In this document: piece by piece, positions 18,816 through 28,545 of the stretch
Numbering within the stretch: position 1 is the first letter of the stretch
Layout of the letters: each line of letters begins with the position of its first letter
Assembly: GCF_002285435.1 (NCBI RefSeq)
Contig: NZ_NSBT01000026.1
Location: 553,764-617,763, forward strand
Direction of reading: 5' to 3'
DNA length: 64,000 nucleotides
Source: Actibacterium ureilyticum
Lineage (GTDB): Bacteria; Pseudomonadota; Alphaproteobacteria; Rhodobacterales; Rhodobacteraceae
Notes under the pieces: generated by a model
What the model was told of the DNA's origin: nothing
Database searches by the model: none
Seen by the model: the letters and a program-made list of their open reading frames with translations, nothing else
Made by a program: the position numbers and the translations under genes

Positions 18816-20363
18816 ATGACTTACTTGAAAGCGACAACATTCCTGATCGCCGCGGCGCTGGCCGCACCGGTGGCGGCACAACAAGCCGGTGGCCGGCTCG
18901 ACATCGTCGTGCAGCCCGAGCCGCCGGGGCTGATGCTGGGGCTGGTGCAGAACGGCCCGACCCAGCTGGTGGCCGGTGACATCTATGAAAGCCTGCTGCG
19001 CTATGACACCGATCTGGTGCCGCAACCCAGCCTGGCGGAAAGCTGGACGATCTCGGATGACGGGCTGGTCTATACCTTCACGCTGCGCGAAGGCGTGACC
19101 TGGCACGATGGCACGCCGTTCACCGCCGCCGATGTGGTGTTTTCGGCCGATGTCTTCCTGCGCGAGACCCATGCCCGCCTGCGCAGCTCGCTGGCCTATG
19201 TCGACAGCATCACCGCGCCCGACGACCTGACCGTGGTCTTCACCCTGAAAGAGCCCTTCGGCCCCTTCATCAACGCGTTCGAGACCGGCACCATGCCGAT
19301 CGTGCCAAAGCATATCTATGACGGCACCGATTACGCCAACAACCCGGCCAATGCCACGCCCATCGGCACCGGGCCGTTCAAGTTCGAAGCCTGGGAAAAG
19401 GGCAGCTATATCCATCTGGTCAAGAACGAGGATTACTATATCGACGGCCTGCCGTATCTGGACGAGGTCTTTTATCGCGTGATCCCCGATGCCGCCGCCC
19501 GCGCCGTTGCGTTCGAGACCGGCGAGGTCGACGTGCTGCCCGGCGGGTCGGTCGAAAACTGGGACGTGCCGCGGCTGACGCAGATGGACAATGTCTGTTC
19601 GACCGGGAATGGCTGGGAATTCTTCGCCCCGCACGCCTGGATGTGGCTGAACAACCGCGAGGGGCCGACCGCCGACGCGAAATTCCGCCAGGCGGTGATG
19701 TATGCCATGGACCGCGAATTCGTGAAGGACGTGGTCTGGAACGGCTATGGCAAGGTGGCGACGGGTCCGATCTCGTCCAAGACGAATTTCTATTCCGACG
19801 ATGTCACGATCTATGACCACAACCCCGACAAGGCCAAGGAGCTGCTGGCCGAGATGGGCTATGACGGCACCCCCGTCCGCCTGTTGCCGCTGCCCTATGG
19901 CGAGACCTGGCAGCGCTGGGCCGAGGCGGTGCGCCAGAACCTGTCCGAGGTCGGCATCAATGTCGAAATCGAAAGCACCGATGTCGCCGGCTGGAACGAG
20001 AAGACGTCGCAGTGGGACTACGACATGGCGTTCACGTACCTCTATCAGTATGGCGATCCCGCGCTGGGCGTGTCGCGGAACTATACCGCCGACCGGATCC
20101 AGAAGGGCAGCCCGTGGAACAACGTCGAGGGCTATGACAACCCCGCGCTGGATGCGAAATGGGCCGCCGCCGCCACCATGGTCACGCCCGAGGAACGCGC
20201 CGCCGCCTATCTGGATATCCAGAAGGAAATCATCGACGACGTGCCCGTGGCCTGGCTGCTGGAGCTGGAGTTTCCGACGATCTATCGCTGCGACATCAAG
20301 GACCTGGTGACCACCGGCATCGGTGTAAATGACGGGCCGCGCAACGCCTGGATCGAAAAGTGA
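18816..20363 (+). CDS. ABC transporter periplasmic substrate-binding protein (family 5, peptide/opine type)
   Basis: A 515-residue exported protein with a signal peptide (TYLKATTFLIAAALAAPVAAQQ) and an SBP family 5 body: LVAGDIYESLLRYD, PSLAESWTISDDGLVYTFTLREGVTWHDGTPFTAADVVFS (the family signature), IGTGPFKFEAWEKGSYI and KFRQAVMYAMDR. It captures peptides, opines or similar compounds in the periplasm. It has its own stem-loop downstream (20384-20408), usual for binding proteins expressed above their permeases. It feeds the DppBC-like permeases and the fused ATPase that follow. Confidence 0.93.
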   Translation: MTYLKATTFLIAAALAAPVAAQQAGGRLDIVVQPEPPGLMLGLVQNGPTQLVAGDIYESLLRYDTDLVPQPSLAESWTISDDGLVYTFTLREGVTWHDGTPFTAADVVFSADVFLRETHARLRSSLAYVDSITAPDDLTVVFTLKEPFGPFINAFETGTMPIVPKHIYDGTDYANNPANATPIGTGPFKFEAWEKGSYIHLVKNEDYYIDGLPYLDEVFYRVIPDAAARAVAFETGEVDVLPGGSVENWDVPRLTQMDNVCSTGNGWEFFAPHAWMWLNNREGPTADAKFRQAVMYAMDREFVKDVVWNGYGKVATGPISSKTNFYSDDVTIYDHNPDKAKELLAEMGYDGTPVRLLPLPYGETWQRWAEAVRQNLSEVGINVEIESTDVAGWNEKTSQWDYDMAFTYLYQYGDPALGVSRNYTADRIQKGSPWNNVEGYDNPALDAKWAAAATMVTPEERAAAYLDIQKEIIDDVPVAWLLELEFPTIYRCDIKDLVTTGIGVNDGPRNAWIEK

Positions 20364-20383
20364 CGCGGGCCTGACCCATCGTC

Positions 20384-20408
20384 GGGGGCCGGTCGCGCAT
20401 CGGCCCCC
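20384..20408 (+). other. intergenic stem-loop between binding protein and permease genes
   Basis: GGGGGCCG (20384-20391) pairs perfectly with CGGCCCCC (20401-20408) across a 9-nt loop, without a T-run. It probably protects the upstream mRNA and lowers expression of the permease genes. Confidence 0.6.
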
Positions 20409-20450
20409 TGACCCGCGAACGGGCGGGTGCGACAAGACAAGAGGAAACGC

Positions 20451-21428
20451 ATGTCAGTCTTTATCGTGATCGTCTCGCGGCTGGCCAAGGCCGCGCTGAC
20501 GCTGCTTGCGATTGCCATCCTGAACTTTCTGCTGCTGCATGCCGCGCCGGGCGATCCGGCGCTGGTGCTGGCGGGCGAGGCGGGCGCCGCCGACGAGCAG
20601 ATGATCGCCCAGCTGCGCGAACGGTTCGGGCTGGACCAGCCCTTCTATGTGCAGCTTGGGAAATACGTGGGATCGATCCTGCAATTCGACCTGGGCTATT
20701 CGTTCCGGCAGGGCGCGCCGGTGTCGCAGCTGATCATGGACCGGCTGCCCGCGACGCTGCTGCTGACGCTGACGGCTTTCGTCATCTCGCTGGTCTTCGG
20801 GATTGCCCTGGGGGTCGGTGCGGCGGCGCGGGTCGGGCGGGCGTCGGATTCGCTGCTGACGACGCTGGCGCTTCTGTTCTATGCCACGCCGCTTTACTGG
20901 CTGGCGCTGATGGCGGTGCTGGTGTTTTCGGTCTGGCTGGGCTGGCTGCCGGGCTTCGGGTACGAGACCGTCGGCGCGAATCTGACCGGGCTGGCGCGGG
21001 CGCTGGATATCGGGCGGCATCTGGTGCTGCCGGCGCTGACGCTGGGGCTGTTCTTCATGGCCGTCTACATGCGGATGACGCGCGCCTCGATGCTTGAGGT
21101 TTCGCAGCTGGATTTCGTCAAGACCGCGCGGGCCAAGGGCCTGTCGGATGCGGTGATCCGGCGGCGGCATATCCTGCGCAACGCGATTCTGCCGGTGGTG
21201 ACGCTGGCGGGGCTTCAGGCGGGGCAACTGGTGGGCGGCGCGGTGCTGACCGAAACCGTCTTTGCCTGGCCGGGTATCGGGCGGCTGATGTTCGAAAGCC
21301 TGGCGGCGCGCGATTACAACACCATCCTGGGCGTCTTTCTGGTGTCGGCGGCGATGGTCATCCTGTTCAACATCGTGACCGACATCGTCTATCGGATCGT
21401 CGATCCCCGTATCGGCGCGAGGGCCTGA
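20451..21428 (+). CDS. ABC transporter permease, DppB-like
   Basis: A 325-residue inner-membrane permease with about six transmembrane segments. It starts with the typical FIVIVSRLAKAALTLLAIAILNFLLL segment, has GDPALVLAGEAG and LGYSFRQGAPVSQLI, and the EAA coupling loop near DFVKTARAKGLSDAVIRRRHILRNAILPVVTL. GAGGAAA precedes the ATG at 20451. It pairs with the DppC-like gene three bases downstream. Confidence 0.92.
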   Translation: MSVFIVIVSRLAKAALTLLAIAILNFLLLHAAPGDPALVLAGEAGAADEQMIAQLRERFGLDQPFYVQLGKYVGSILQFDLGYSFRQGAPVSQLIMDRLPATLLLTLTAFVISLVFGIALGVGAAARVGRASDSLLTTLALLFYATPLYWLALMAVLVFSVWLGWLPGFGYETVGANLTGLARALDIGRHLVLPALTLGLFFMAVYMRMTRASMLEVSQLDFVKTARAKGLSDAVIRRRHILRNAILPVVTLAGLQAGQLVGGAVLTETVFAWPGIGRLMFESLAARDYNTILGVFLVSAAMVILFNIVTDIVYRIVDPRIGARA

Positions 21429-21431
21429 GCC

Positions 21432-22283
21432 ATGTGGAAACGCTTTTCTTCGAACATGGGCGCCATGGTGGGGGTTGTCTTGCTGCTGGCGGTGATCGTG
21501 GTGGCGCTGACCGCGCCGCTGCTGTTTCCCAACGGCCCCTGGCAGATGGTGCAGCGCCCGTTCCTTGCACCGATGGCCGTCGACGGTCTGCCGCTGGGCA
21601 CCGATACGCTGGGCCGCAACGTGGCGGCACAGCTGGCCTATGGCGCGCGGGTGTCGTTGCTGGTGGGGCTGGTGTCGACGCTGGTGGCGCTGCTGATCGG
21701 GGTGCCGCTGGGGGCGCTGGCGGGGTTCTATGGCAGCTGGGTGGACGAGGGCGCGATGCGCTTCACCGAATTCTTCCAGACCATCCCCAACTTTGCGCTG
21801 GCCATCGTGCTGGTCGCGATCTTCGAGCCGTCGCTGGCATCGATCACCATCGCCATCGCCATCGTCAGCTGGCCGCCCGTCGCCCGGCTGGTCCGGGCCG
21901 AGGTCATGTCGGTGCGCAAGCGCGAGTTTGTGGATGCCGCGCGTCTGGCGGGGCTGACCCGGCCGCGCATCCTGTTGACACAGGTGCTGCCCAACACCGT
22001 GTCGCCGATCATCGTCATGGCCTCGCTCATGGTGGCCACCGCGATCCTGCTGGAAAGCTCGTTGTCCTTTCTGGGGCTGGGCGATCCCAACGCGATGTCC
22101 TGGGGCTACATGATCGGGGCGGCGCGCACGGTCATCCGCACCAGCTGGTGGCTCAGCTTCTTTCCCGGCATTGCCATCGTCATCACCGTTCTGGCGCTGA
22201 ACCTGATCGGCGAGGGGCTGAACGACGCGTTCAACCCGCATCTGTCACGGCGCCGCGCCCGGGCCGGAAAGGAAAAGGCATGA
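21432..22283 (+). CDS. ABC transporter permease, DppC-like
   Basis: A 283-residue permease. The N-terminal segment and the LGTDTLGRNVAAQLAYGARVSLLVGLVST motif are characteristic of DppC/OppC. The EAA loop is REFVDAARLAGLTRPRILLTQVLPNT, and ESSLSFLGLGDPNAMSWGYMI follows near the C-terminus. The stop overlaps the ATPase start as ATGA. With the preceding gene it forms the membrane channel. Confidence 0.92.
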   Translation: MWKRFSSNMGAMVGVVLLLAVIVVALTAPLLFPNGPWQMVQRPFLAPMAVDGLPLGTDTLGRNVAAQLAYGARVSLLVGLVSTLVALLIGVPLGALAGFYGSWVDEGAMRFTEFFQTIPNFALAIVLVAIFEPSLASITIAIAIVSWPPVARLVRAEVMSVRKREFVDAARLAGLTRPRILLTQVLPNTVSPIIVMASLMVATAILLESSLSFLGLGDPNAMSWGYMIGAARTVIRTSWWLSFFPGIAIVITVLALNLIGEGLNDAFNPHLSRRRARAGKEKA

Positions 22284-23908
22284 GCACCACGCTTTCGATC
22301 GAACATCTGACGATCGACCTGCCGCCCGGCGCCGACCGGCCGCATGCGGTCGACGATGTCAGCTTTGCCATCGACAAGGGCGAGATTCTGTGTGTCGTCG
22401 GCGAAAGCGGCTCGGGCAAGTCGATGACGGCCAATGCGCTGATGGGGCTGCTGCCACCGGGGGTCAAGGTGCGCGCGGGCCGGGCGCTGTTCGAATCCCG
22501 CGATATCCTGAAACTGCCCGAGGCCGAGAAACAGGCCCTGCGCGGTGCCCGGATCGCGATGATCTTCCAGGAGCCGATGACCGCGCTGAACCCGCTGATG
22601 CGGATCGGCGACCAGATCGCCGAGGTCTTCGCCGCCCATGACCGCTTCACCACCGCCGAACGGCGCAAGAAGGCGCTGGCGCTGATCACCGAGGTCGGCC
22701 TGCCGGACCCCGAAAAGATCATCCGCGCCTATCCGTTCCAGCTGTCGGGCGGGCAGCGCCAGCGGGCGATGATCGCCATGGCGCTGGCGCTGGAACCCAA
22801 GCTGTTGATCGCCGACGAACCCACCACCGCGCTGGACGTGACAACCCAGGCGCAGATCCTGAAACTGATCCTGGATCTGCGCGACCGGCGTGGTATGGCG
22901 GTGATGTTCATCACCCATGATTTCGGTGTCGTGGCCGAGATCGCCGATCAGGTGATCGTCATGCGCGAGGGCAGGGTGGTGGAACGCGGCACCGCCGCAC
23001 GGGTGCTGGAACAGCCCGAACACCCCTATACCCAGCGCCTGCTCGAGGCGATCCCGACCGGCAAGCTGCCACAGGCCCGCGCCGTGCCGCAGGAACCCGC
23101 GCTGGAGATCAAGGCGCTGCGCAAGACCTATCGCACCGGCGGCGGGCTGTTCAAACCCGTGCGCGAGGTGCGCGCGGTCGACGATGTGTCGCTGACCGTG
23201 GCGCGGGGCGAGGTTCTGGGCCTGGTCGGTGAAAGCGGCTCGGGCAAATCGACGCTGGGCCGCACGGCGGTGCGGCTGGTCGACCCCGATGGCGGCCAGG
23301 TTCTGGTGGGCGGCACCGATCTGGCGGCGCTGTCCGAACAGGACCTGCGCGCGCAACGCCACAAGGTACAGATGGTGTTCCAGGATCCCTATGCCTCGCT
23401 CAACCCGCGGCAAAAGATCATGGGCGCGCTGACCGACGGCCCGATCGCCAAGGGCGTGCCCCGGGCACAGGCACAGTCCCGCGCGCGCGAGCTGCTGGAG
23501 ATCGTGGGTCTGGGTGCCGATGCCGCCGAACGCTATCCGCACGAGTTTTCCGGCGGCCAGCGGCAGCGCATCGGCATCGCCCGTGCGCTGGCCATGGACC
23601 CCGAGCTGATCATCGCGGACGAGGCGGTGTCGGCGCTGGATGTCTCGATCCAGGCGCAGGTGCTGGATCTGTTGCGCGATCTGCGCGAACGGCTGTCGCT
23701 GTCGATCCTGTTCATCACCCATGACCTGCGGGTGGCAGCACAGCTGTGCGACCGGATCGCGGTCATGCAAAAGGGCCGTCTGGTCGAGATCGGGACGGTG
23801 CACCAGATCTTCCTGACACCGCAGCAGGATTACACCCGCCAGCTTCTGGCGGCGGTGCCGGGGGCCGATTGGGCCGATAGCTGGCAACAGCAGGCGGCAG
23901 GCGCATGA
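22280..23908 (+). CDS. ABC transporter ATPase, DppD-DppF-type fusion
   Basis: A 542-residue protein with two complete ABC ATPase domains. The first has Walker A GESGSGKS, signature LSGGQRQR and Walker [13 protein letters not shown]; the second has Walker A GESGSGKS, signature FSGGQRQR and Walker [13 protein letters not shown]. Oligopeptide-transporter C-terminal segments ([31 protein letters not shown]) follow each. One polypeptide therefore replaces the usual DppD and DppF pair. Overlaps of 4 bp on both sides place it inside a coupled operon. Confidence 0.93.
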   Translation: MSTTLSIEHLTIDLPPGADRPHAVDDVSFAIDKGEILCVVGESGSGKSMTANALMGLLPPGVKVRAGRALFESRDILKLPEAEKQALRGARIAMIFQEPMTALNPLMRIGDQIAEVFAAHDRFTTAERRKKALALITEVGLPDPEKIIRAYPFQLSGGQRQRAMIAMALALEPKLLIADEPTTALDVTTQAQILKLILDLRDRRGMAVMFITHDFGVVAEIADQVIVMREGRVVERGTAARVLEQPEHPYTQRLLEAIPTGKLPQARAVPQEPALEIKALRKTYRTGGGLFKPVREVRAVDDVSLTVARGEVLGLVGESGSGKSTLGRTAVRLVDPDGGQVLVGGTDLAALSEQDLRAQRHKVQMVFQDPYASLNPRQKIMGALTDGPIAKGVPRAQAQSRARELLEIVGLGADAAERYPHEFSGGQRQRIGIARALAMDPELIIADEAVSALDVSIQAQVLDLLRDLRERLSLSILFITHDLRVAAQLCDRIAVMQKGRLVEIGTVHQIFLTPQQDYTRQLLAAVPGADWADSWQQQAAGA

Positions 23909-24810
23909 TCGGCGTTGCAACCTGTACCCGGCTGGATCTGATCGACCTTCTGGGCGCGGAATTCGCGCGCCAGGCACCGGACCTGACCCTGCTACGCCCC
24001 GATCAGGTGACGGACCCCGCGGCGGTCAGCTTCGTCTTTACCTTCATCCCCGATGACGATGCCTTTACCCCCTATCCGAACCTGCGGGCGGTGTTTTCGG
24101 CGGGCGCGGGCATGGATGCGATCCTGGCCTGTCCGTCGCTGCCGCCCGATGTGCCCGTCATGCGGGTCGAGGACCCCGATCAGGCCAGCCAGATGGCCGG
24201 TTTCGCCGCCTTTCACGTGGTCTGGCACCACCGCGACATGGGCCGCTATCTGGCCAGTCAGGCGCGGGGCGAATGGGCGCAGCGGATCCGCGATCTGTCA
24301 CCCAAACGCTGCCGGGTGGGGGTCATGGGGTTCGGCCCGATGGGCCGTGCCGTGGCGCGCGGGCTGGTGGCGCTGGGATATCCCGTCGCGGCCTATGCCC
24401 GCCGGATGCCAGACCCGCCCGAACCGGGCGTCACCCATTACACCGAAGCCGCGCTGGAGCCGTTTCTGGCCGGCAGCAACATCTTGATCAACGTGCTGCC
24501 GCTGACCCCCGAAACCCAAGGCCTGATCGACGCCGATTTCCTGGCCCGCCTGCCGCAGGGCGCGGCGCTGATCCATCTGGGACGGGGCGGGCAGGTGGAC
24601 GAGGGCGCGCTGATCGACGCGCTCGACAGCGGGCAGCTTTCGGGTGCCTCGCTCGATGTGTTCGCGACCGAGCCGCTGCCGCCGGGCGATCCGCTCTGGT
24701 CGCACCCGCGCGTCGTGATCACCCCCCATGTGGCCTGTATCCCCGAAGCCGCCGCCGTGGTGCATTCGGTGATCAGCCGCCTTCCCGCCGAAGAAAAGAG
24801 CCCGCAATGA
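23905..24810 (+). CDS. D-isomer-specific 2-hydroxyacid dehydrogenase, glyoxylate/hydroxypyruvate reductase A-like
   Basis: A 301-residue NAD(P)-dependent oxidoreductase. The Rossmann motif is RVGVMGFGPMGRAVARGL, followed by INVLPLTPETQGLIDADFLARLPQGAALIHLGRGGQVDEGALIDAL (substrate arginine) and SLDVFATEPLPPGDPLWSHPRVVITPHVA (catalytic His). Length and spacing match the GhrA-like group. It overlaps the ATPase and amidase genes by 4 bp each, so it is in the same operon. It likely reduces or oxidises a small 2-keto or 2-hydroxy acid derived from the imported compound. Confidence 0.9.
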   Translation: MIGVATCTRLDLIDLLGAEFARQAPDLTLLRPDQVTDPAAVSFVFTFIPDDDAFTPYPNLRAVFSAGAGMDAILACPSLPPDVPVMRVEDPDQASQMAGFAAFHVVWHHRDMGRYLASQARGEWAQRIRDLSPKRCRVGVMGFGPMGRAVARGLVALGYPVAAYARRMPDPPEPGVTHYTEAALEPFLAGSNILINVLPLTPETQGLIDADFLARLPQGAALIHLGRGGQVDEGALIDALDSGQLSGASLDVFATEPLPPGDPLWSHPRVVITPHVACIPEAAAVVHSVISRLPAEEKSPQ

Positions 24811-26201
24811 CCGATCTCGACCCCAACAGCCTGTCGGTGCGCGAACTGGCCTTTGCCGTGCGCAGCGGCCAGACGACCGCGCAACAGGTGACCGAAGCCA
24901 CGCTGGACCGCATCGCCCGGGTCAATCCCGCGATCAACGCCATCGTGCAGGACTGCGGGCCAGAGGCGCTGGCAGACGCCGCGCGCATCGACGCCGCGCT
25001 GGCCGCCGGGCGGCCGGTGGGCGCGCTGGCCGGGGTGCCGGTCACGATCAAGGTTATCGCCGATCAGGTTGGCCATGCCACCACCAACGGCACGACGCTG
25101 GCCGCCGATCTGATCGCGACGGTCGACAGCCCGTTCCTGCGCCATCTGCGCGCGCAGGATGCTGTGGTCGTCGGGCGCACCAACACGCCCGCGTTTTCAT
25201 ATCGCTGGTTCACGTCGAACGCGCAGCATGGCACGACGCTGAACCCGCATGATCCGACGCTGACGCCGGGCGGCTCGTCGGGCGGGGCCGGGGCCGCCAC
25301 CGCCGCCGGGCTGGGCCATATCGCCCATGGCACGGATATCGCGGGATCGGTGCGCTATCCGGCCTATGCCTGCGGGGTGCAGGGGCTGCGCCCCACGCCG
25401 GGGCGGATCCCGATGTTCAACGCCACCGGCGGCGATCGCGGGATCGGCCCGCAGCTGATGGCGGTCTCGGGGCCGCTGGCCCGCCGGGTCGACGACCTGC
25501 GGCTGGGGTTGCAGGCGATGTCGGGCTATGCCCCCGACGACCCGTGGAGCACACCCGCCCCGCTGCGCGGCCCCGACACGCCCCGGCGCGTGGCGCTGGT
25601 GCGCCGCCCCGGCGGGATCAGCCCCGATCCGCGGATCCTCGACGATCTGGACCGCGCGGCGGCCATGTTCCGCGCCGCGGGCTGGACCGTCGATACGCCC
25701 GAAATCCCCGAGATCCGCGAGGCCGTCGAACTGCAGATCGACCTGTGGCTGTCGGACGACCACCCCGGCAAGCTGGCCCAGGCCGAGGCCGAGGGCGATG
25801 CCGGCGCGCTGGCGCTTCTGCGGTTCTATCAAAGCCGGGCCGAGGCGCTGACCGTCGCCCGTTTCAGCGCCCTGTTCCAGCGCCGCTCGGCCCTGATCCG
25901 CGCCTGGCGTGCGTTCCTGCAGGATTACCCGGTGGTGCTGATGCCGGTCTCGGCCGAACTGCCGTTTCGCCAGGACGAGGATCTGGACGGCGACGCTGCC
26001 CTGCACCGTATCTGGGACGCCCAACTGCCCCAGATCGCCATCCCGCTTCTGGGCCTGCCCGCGATCTCGATCAGCAGCGGCGTGATCGACGGCCGCGCCA
26101 GCGGCGTCCAACTGGTCACCCCACCCTGGCGCGAAGACCTGTGTCTGGACGCCGGCGAGTTGCTGGAACAGGGTTTCGGCGCGCCGGGAGTGGTGGGGTA
26201 A
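24807..26201 (+). CDS. amidase signature family hydrolase
   Basis: A 464-residue amidase. The Ser-cisSer-Lys triad is visible: Lys in GVPVTIKVIADQ, the glycine/serine loop TPGGSSGGAGAAT, and the nucleophile loop GTDIAGSVRYPAYACG. The usual GTDxGGSIR sequence is altered to GTDIAGSVR, still keeping Ser. Substrate selectivity of the family is broad (amides, carbamates, lactam-derived acids). It is last in the transporter operon and consistent with uptake and hydrolysis of an amide. Confidence 0.9.
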   Translation: MTDLDPNSLSVRELAFAVRSGQTTAQQVTEATLDRIARVNPAINAIVQDCGPEALADAARIDAALAAGRPVGALAGVPVTIKVIADQVGHATTNGTTLAADLIATVDSPFLRHLRAQDAVVVGRTNTPAFSYRWFTSNAQHGTTLNPHDPTLTPGGSSGGAGAATAAGLGHIAHGTDIAGSVRYPAYACGVQGLRPTPGRIPMFNATGGDRGIGPQLMAVSGPLARRVDDLRLGLQAMSGYAPDDPWSTPAPLRGPDTPRRVALVRRPGGISPDPRILDDLDRAAAMFRAAGWTVDTPEIPEIREAVELQIDLWLSDDHPGKLAQAEAEGDAGALALLRFYQSRAEALTVARFSALFQRRSALIRAWRAFLQDYPVVLMPVSAELPFRQDEDLDGDAALHRIWDAQLPQIAIPLLGLPAISISSGVIDGRASGVQLVTPPWREDLCLDAGELLEQGFGAPGVVG

Positions 26202-26228
26202 TGGCGAGGGGCGAGGCGTGCGTAAGAA

Positions 26229-27125
26229 CTACCCTAGAATGATGCCATAGACCGTACTGGCGACCTTATAGAATAGCCATGACGCAAACCCGCCCAAAGC
26301 GAGGCGATGCTTTAGCGCCCGATCCTTATTCTCCTCGAGAACGTTCACGGGAAAAGCCCACTTCGCGTAGGATGTGAGCGCCCGGTAGAGGATTAAGGAG
26401 AGACCCACGAAGTAGATGAACAGCGGCCAGCGAAAAAGTTCAAACTTCGCACCTACCGGTATTAGCTGATCCATGTAGTAGGTAGAGAAGTAGAGCGACA
26501 CCGGCAGGGCGACAAACCACATGCCAATGTCATATGCAAAGTTCCGGTGGATCGCGCCATACCAAGTTTTATGCGTCGTCACTTTCTTCTCAACAGCCTT
26601 TTGAACAGCGTTGAAAAAGGTAATGTCCTGTGCGTTGACGGTCACGTTACCCTCGTTTGGGGTGGCCGCTGATACCAAGGGGTTCGGGTCAAACACCTCG
26701 GGTTTGCCAAAGTCCAAGAAGACTGAAATTCGGTTCTTCGGGGTGTTGCCGCTGGCGTGTCGTTGAAATGCGGTGCTATTGGTGAAAAAGATGGACTTGA
26801 TGGGCTCAGGAAGGTTCGGGTCGTCAAAGACTGCGGCAGACTCGCCGTAGAGCTGCTGATCCCGCAAACCGTTCACAGTGATGGTGAGGCAAAACGCATC
26901 ATCAAGAAGAAAAGCCTTCCGCGCCTCCCACTGCTCATCGGTCAAGTCCGGCTCACGCGATAATGTTGATATTACTTGCTCGCCAAACTTCCTATTGATG
27001 GCGTGAAGATCGCGATAAACGTCCTTGATGTTCTCCAACGAGAGCCGACAGCCGCGCACAGGTATCACCTCTTCATACCAGCCCACCGGCTTGCGGTCAG
27101 TAGTTACCAATGCGTCTTCTGTCAT
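26229..27125 (-). CDS. hypothetical membrane protein, atypical composition
   Basis: A 298-residue protein of unknown family. The first 190 residues look soluble; two hydrophobic segments follow (DIGMWFVALPVSLYFSTYY and LFIYFVGLSLILYRAL), then a basic stretch and a further hydrophobic tail (GFASWLFYKVASTVYGIIL). Base composition is clearly lower in GC than the flanks, and codon use differs (many AAA, ATA, TTA). It ends 27 bp from the amidase and lies 319 bp from tRNA-Asn, which suggests horizontal acquisition. The start at 27125 is a guess; 27149 is also possible. Confidence 0.7.
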   Translation of the reverse strand: MTEDALVTTDRKPVGWYEEVIPVRGCRLSLENIKDVYRDLHAINRKFGEQVISTLSREPDLTDEQWEARKAFLLDDAFCLTITVNGLRDQQLYGESAAVFDDPNLPEPIKSIFFTNSTAFQRHASGNTPKNRISVFLDFGKPEVFDPNPLVSAATPNEGNVTVNAQDITFFNAVQKAVEKKVTTHKTWYGAIHRNFAYDIGMWFVALPVSLYFSTYYMDQLIPVGAKFELFRWPLFIYFVGLSLILYRALTSYAKWAFPVNVLEENKDRALKHRLALGGFASWLFYKVASTVYGIILG

Positions 27126-27391
27126 CGAAAGGTCCGAAATTACACACAAGTCAAAAAATAATCCAAATGTGCAAAGTTTTCTATGCCGAATAACACGATG
27201 TAGTGCGCGTGCAGAGTCGCGGCTACAGCGTCAGGAGAGTTGCGCTATCTAGCTACTCCGCGCCGCGCCTGTGAGCGCCTCGGGACATGCGTCCCGGTAC
27301 GCTTTTCGTTGGTGCGCTGTTTCAGCAGCTTACGCACCCGCAGACCTATCGACAGGTCTTAAGCAAAGCTCATACAGTATCCAAGAACCAC
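27126..27391. other. gene-free interval between hypothetical gene and tRNA-Asn terminator
   Basis: No convincing reading frame is present. An inverted repeat AGACCT-N6-AGGTCT lies at about 27341-27358. GC content rises towards the tRNA, so the composition shift of the adjacent gene ends inside this interval. Confidence 0.5.
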
Positions 27392-27410
27392 AAAAACCGC
27401 CAGCGGCGGT
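27392..27410 (-). terminator. intrinsic terminator of tRNA-Asn
   Basis: On the minus strand ACCGCC-GCT-GGCGGT is followed by a T-run (27396-27392), 34 bp beyond the tRNA 3' end. Confidence 0.7.
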
Positions 27411-27443
27411 CTTGGCAAGTAGCTCAAATCTTTGGGGATTTTT

Positions 27444-27518
27444 TGGCTCCGGCGGTAGGGATCGAACCTACGACCAATTGATTAACAGTCAACTGCTCTA
27501 CCGCTGAGCTACGCCGGA
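27444..27518 (-). tRNA. tRNA-Asn (GTT)
   Basis: On the minus strand a complete cloverleaf begins TCCGGCGTAGCTCAGCGG. The anticodon loop CTGTTAA gives GTT. The T-loop is GGTTCGATCC, and the 3' end is CGCCGGA-G-CCA with CCA encoded. The acceptor stem TCCGGCG/CGCCGGA is perfect. Confidence 0.95.
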
Positions 27519-27598
27519 ACACGGGGGGCGATATAGCAACGGCTCTGGCCGCCGTCCAGAGGGGTTGATGCAGTTTGTGACATTTTTTTCATCCCCGC

Positions 27599-28501
27599 TC
27601 AGCGCGGGTGGAAGACGGTGGTTTGGGACAGGGTCGTGTCGCGGGTGGCCAGGCCGCGGCGGTCCAGGTCGATCAGGTGGGCCAGCACGTTGCGGGCGGC
27701 GGCGGGCAGCAGGGCGGGGGCCACGTCGGTATAGATGCGGGCGGCCAGGTCGGCGGCGCTGCCGGGGGCGGCGGACAGGGCGGTCAGGATCTGTGCCTCG
27801 CGCATCCGGCGGTGGGCGATAAGGTCGCGCACCCGGGCCTGTGGGGTTTCGACCGGGGCGCCGTGGCCGGGATAGAACACCCGGTCCGACCGCGCCGACA
27901 GCGCCTGGAGCGACGCCATGAACGCGCCCAGGTCGCCATCGGGGGGCGAGACCATGGAGGTGGCCCAGCCCATGACGTGATCGCCGCTGAACACCACGTC
28001 ACCCATCGCGAAACACAGGTGGTTGCCCATATGGCCGGGCGTCCAGAGGGCGGTGAGGTTCACGTCCCCGACAGACATGGTCTCGCCATCGGTCAGGCAA
28101 TGGTCGGGGCGGAAACCGGGGTCGACGCCTTCGCCCCCGCCGATATCGGCAAGCGCCGCGATCTCGGGGTCCTTGCCGGCCAGGCTGTCGCCAAAGGCAT
28201 GGATCGGCGCGCCGGTTTCGGCCGACAGGCGGCGGGCCAGCGGGGAATGGTCGCGGTGGCTGTGGGTGACCAGGATCGCGGCCACAGCCTCGCCGGGGTC
28301 GAGCGCGTCCAGCAGCGCCCGCAGGTGGCCGATATCATCGGGGCCGGGATCGATGATCGCGACCGTTCCGGTGCCCACGATATAGCTGTTGGTGCCCCAG
28401 AAGGTCATGGGCGAGGGGTTCGGCGCCAGAACCCGGCGGATGCCGGGGGCCAGCGGCGTGCAGTGCCCCGGTTGCGGCCTGTCCTGGGATGCGTGTGTCA
28501 T
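27599..28501 (-). CDS. metallo-beta-lactamase-fold hydrolase, LACTB2-like
   Basis: A 300-residue MBL hydrolase. The metal motif is VTHSHRDHSPLARRL (HxHxDH), with further ligands in LWTPGHMGNHLCF, FSGDHVMGWA and FYPGHGAPVE. A C-terminal winged-helix segment (RRMREAQILTALSAAPGSAADLAARIY, then VLAHLIDLDRRGL) matches the beta-lactamase-associated winged helix of LACTB2-type proteins. It acts in the cytosol, possibly as a nuclease or thioesterase. It is divergent from the histidine kinase gene 44 bp away. Confidence 0.88.
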   Translation of the reverse strand: MTHASQDRPQPGHCTPLAPGIRRVLAPNPSPMTFWGTNSYIVGTGTVAIIDPGPDDIGHLRALLDALDPGEAVAAILVTHSHRDHSPLARRLSAETGAPIHAFGDSLAGKDPEIAALADIGGGEGVDPGFRPDHCLTDGETMSVGDVNLTALWTPGHMGNHLCFAMGDVVFSGDHVMGWATSMVSPPDGDLGAFMASLQALSARSDRVFYPGHGAPVETPQARVRDLIAHRRMREAQILTALSAAPGSAADLAARIYTDVAPALLPAAARNVLAHLIDLDRRGLATRDTTLSQTTVFHPR

Positions 28502-28545
28502 CTAGCCCTTTCTTCGGCGGCCATCGCCCGATACGGTCCTAGCGC

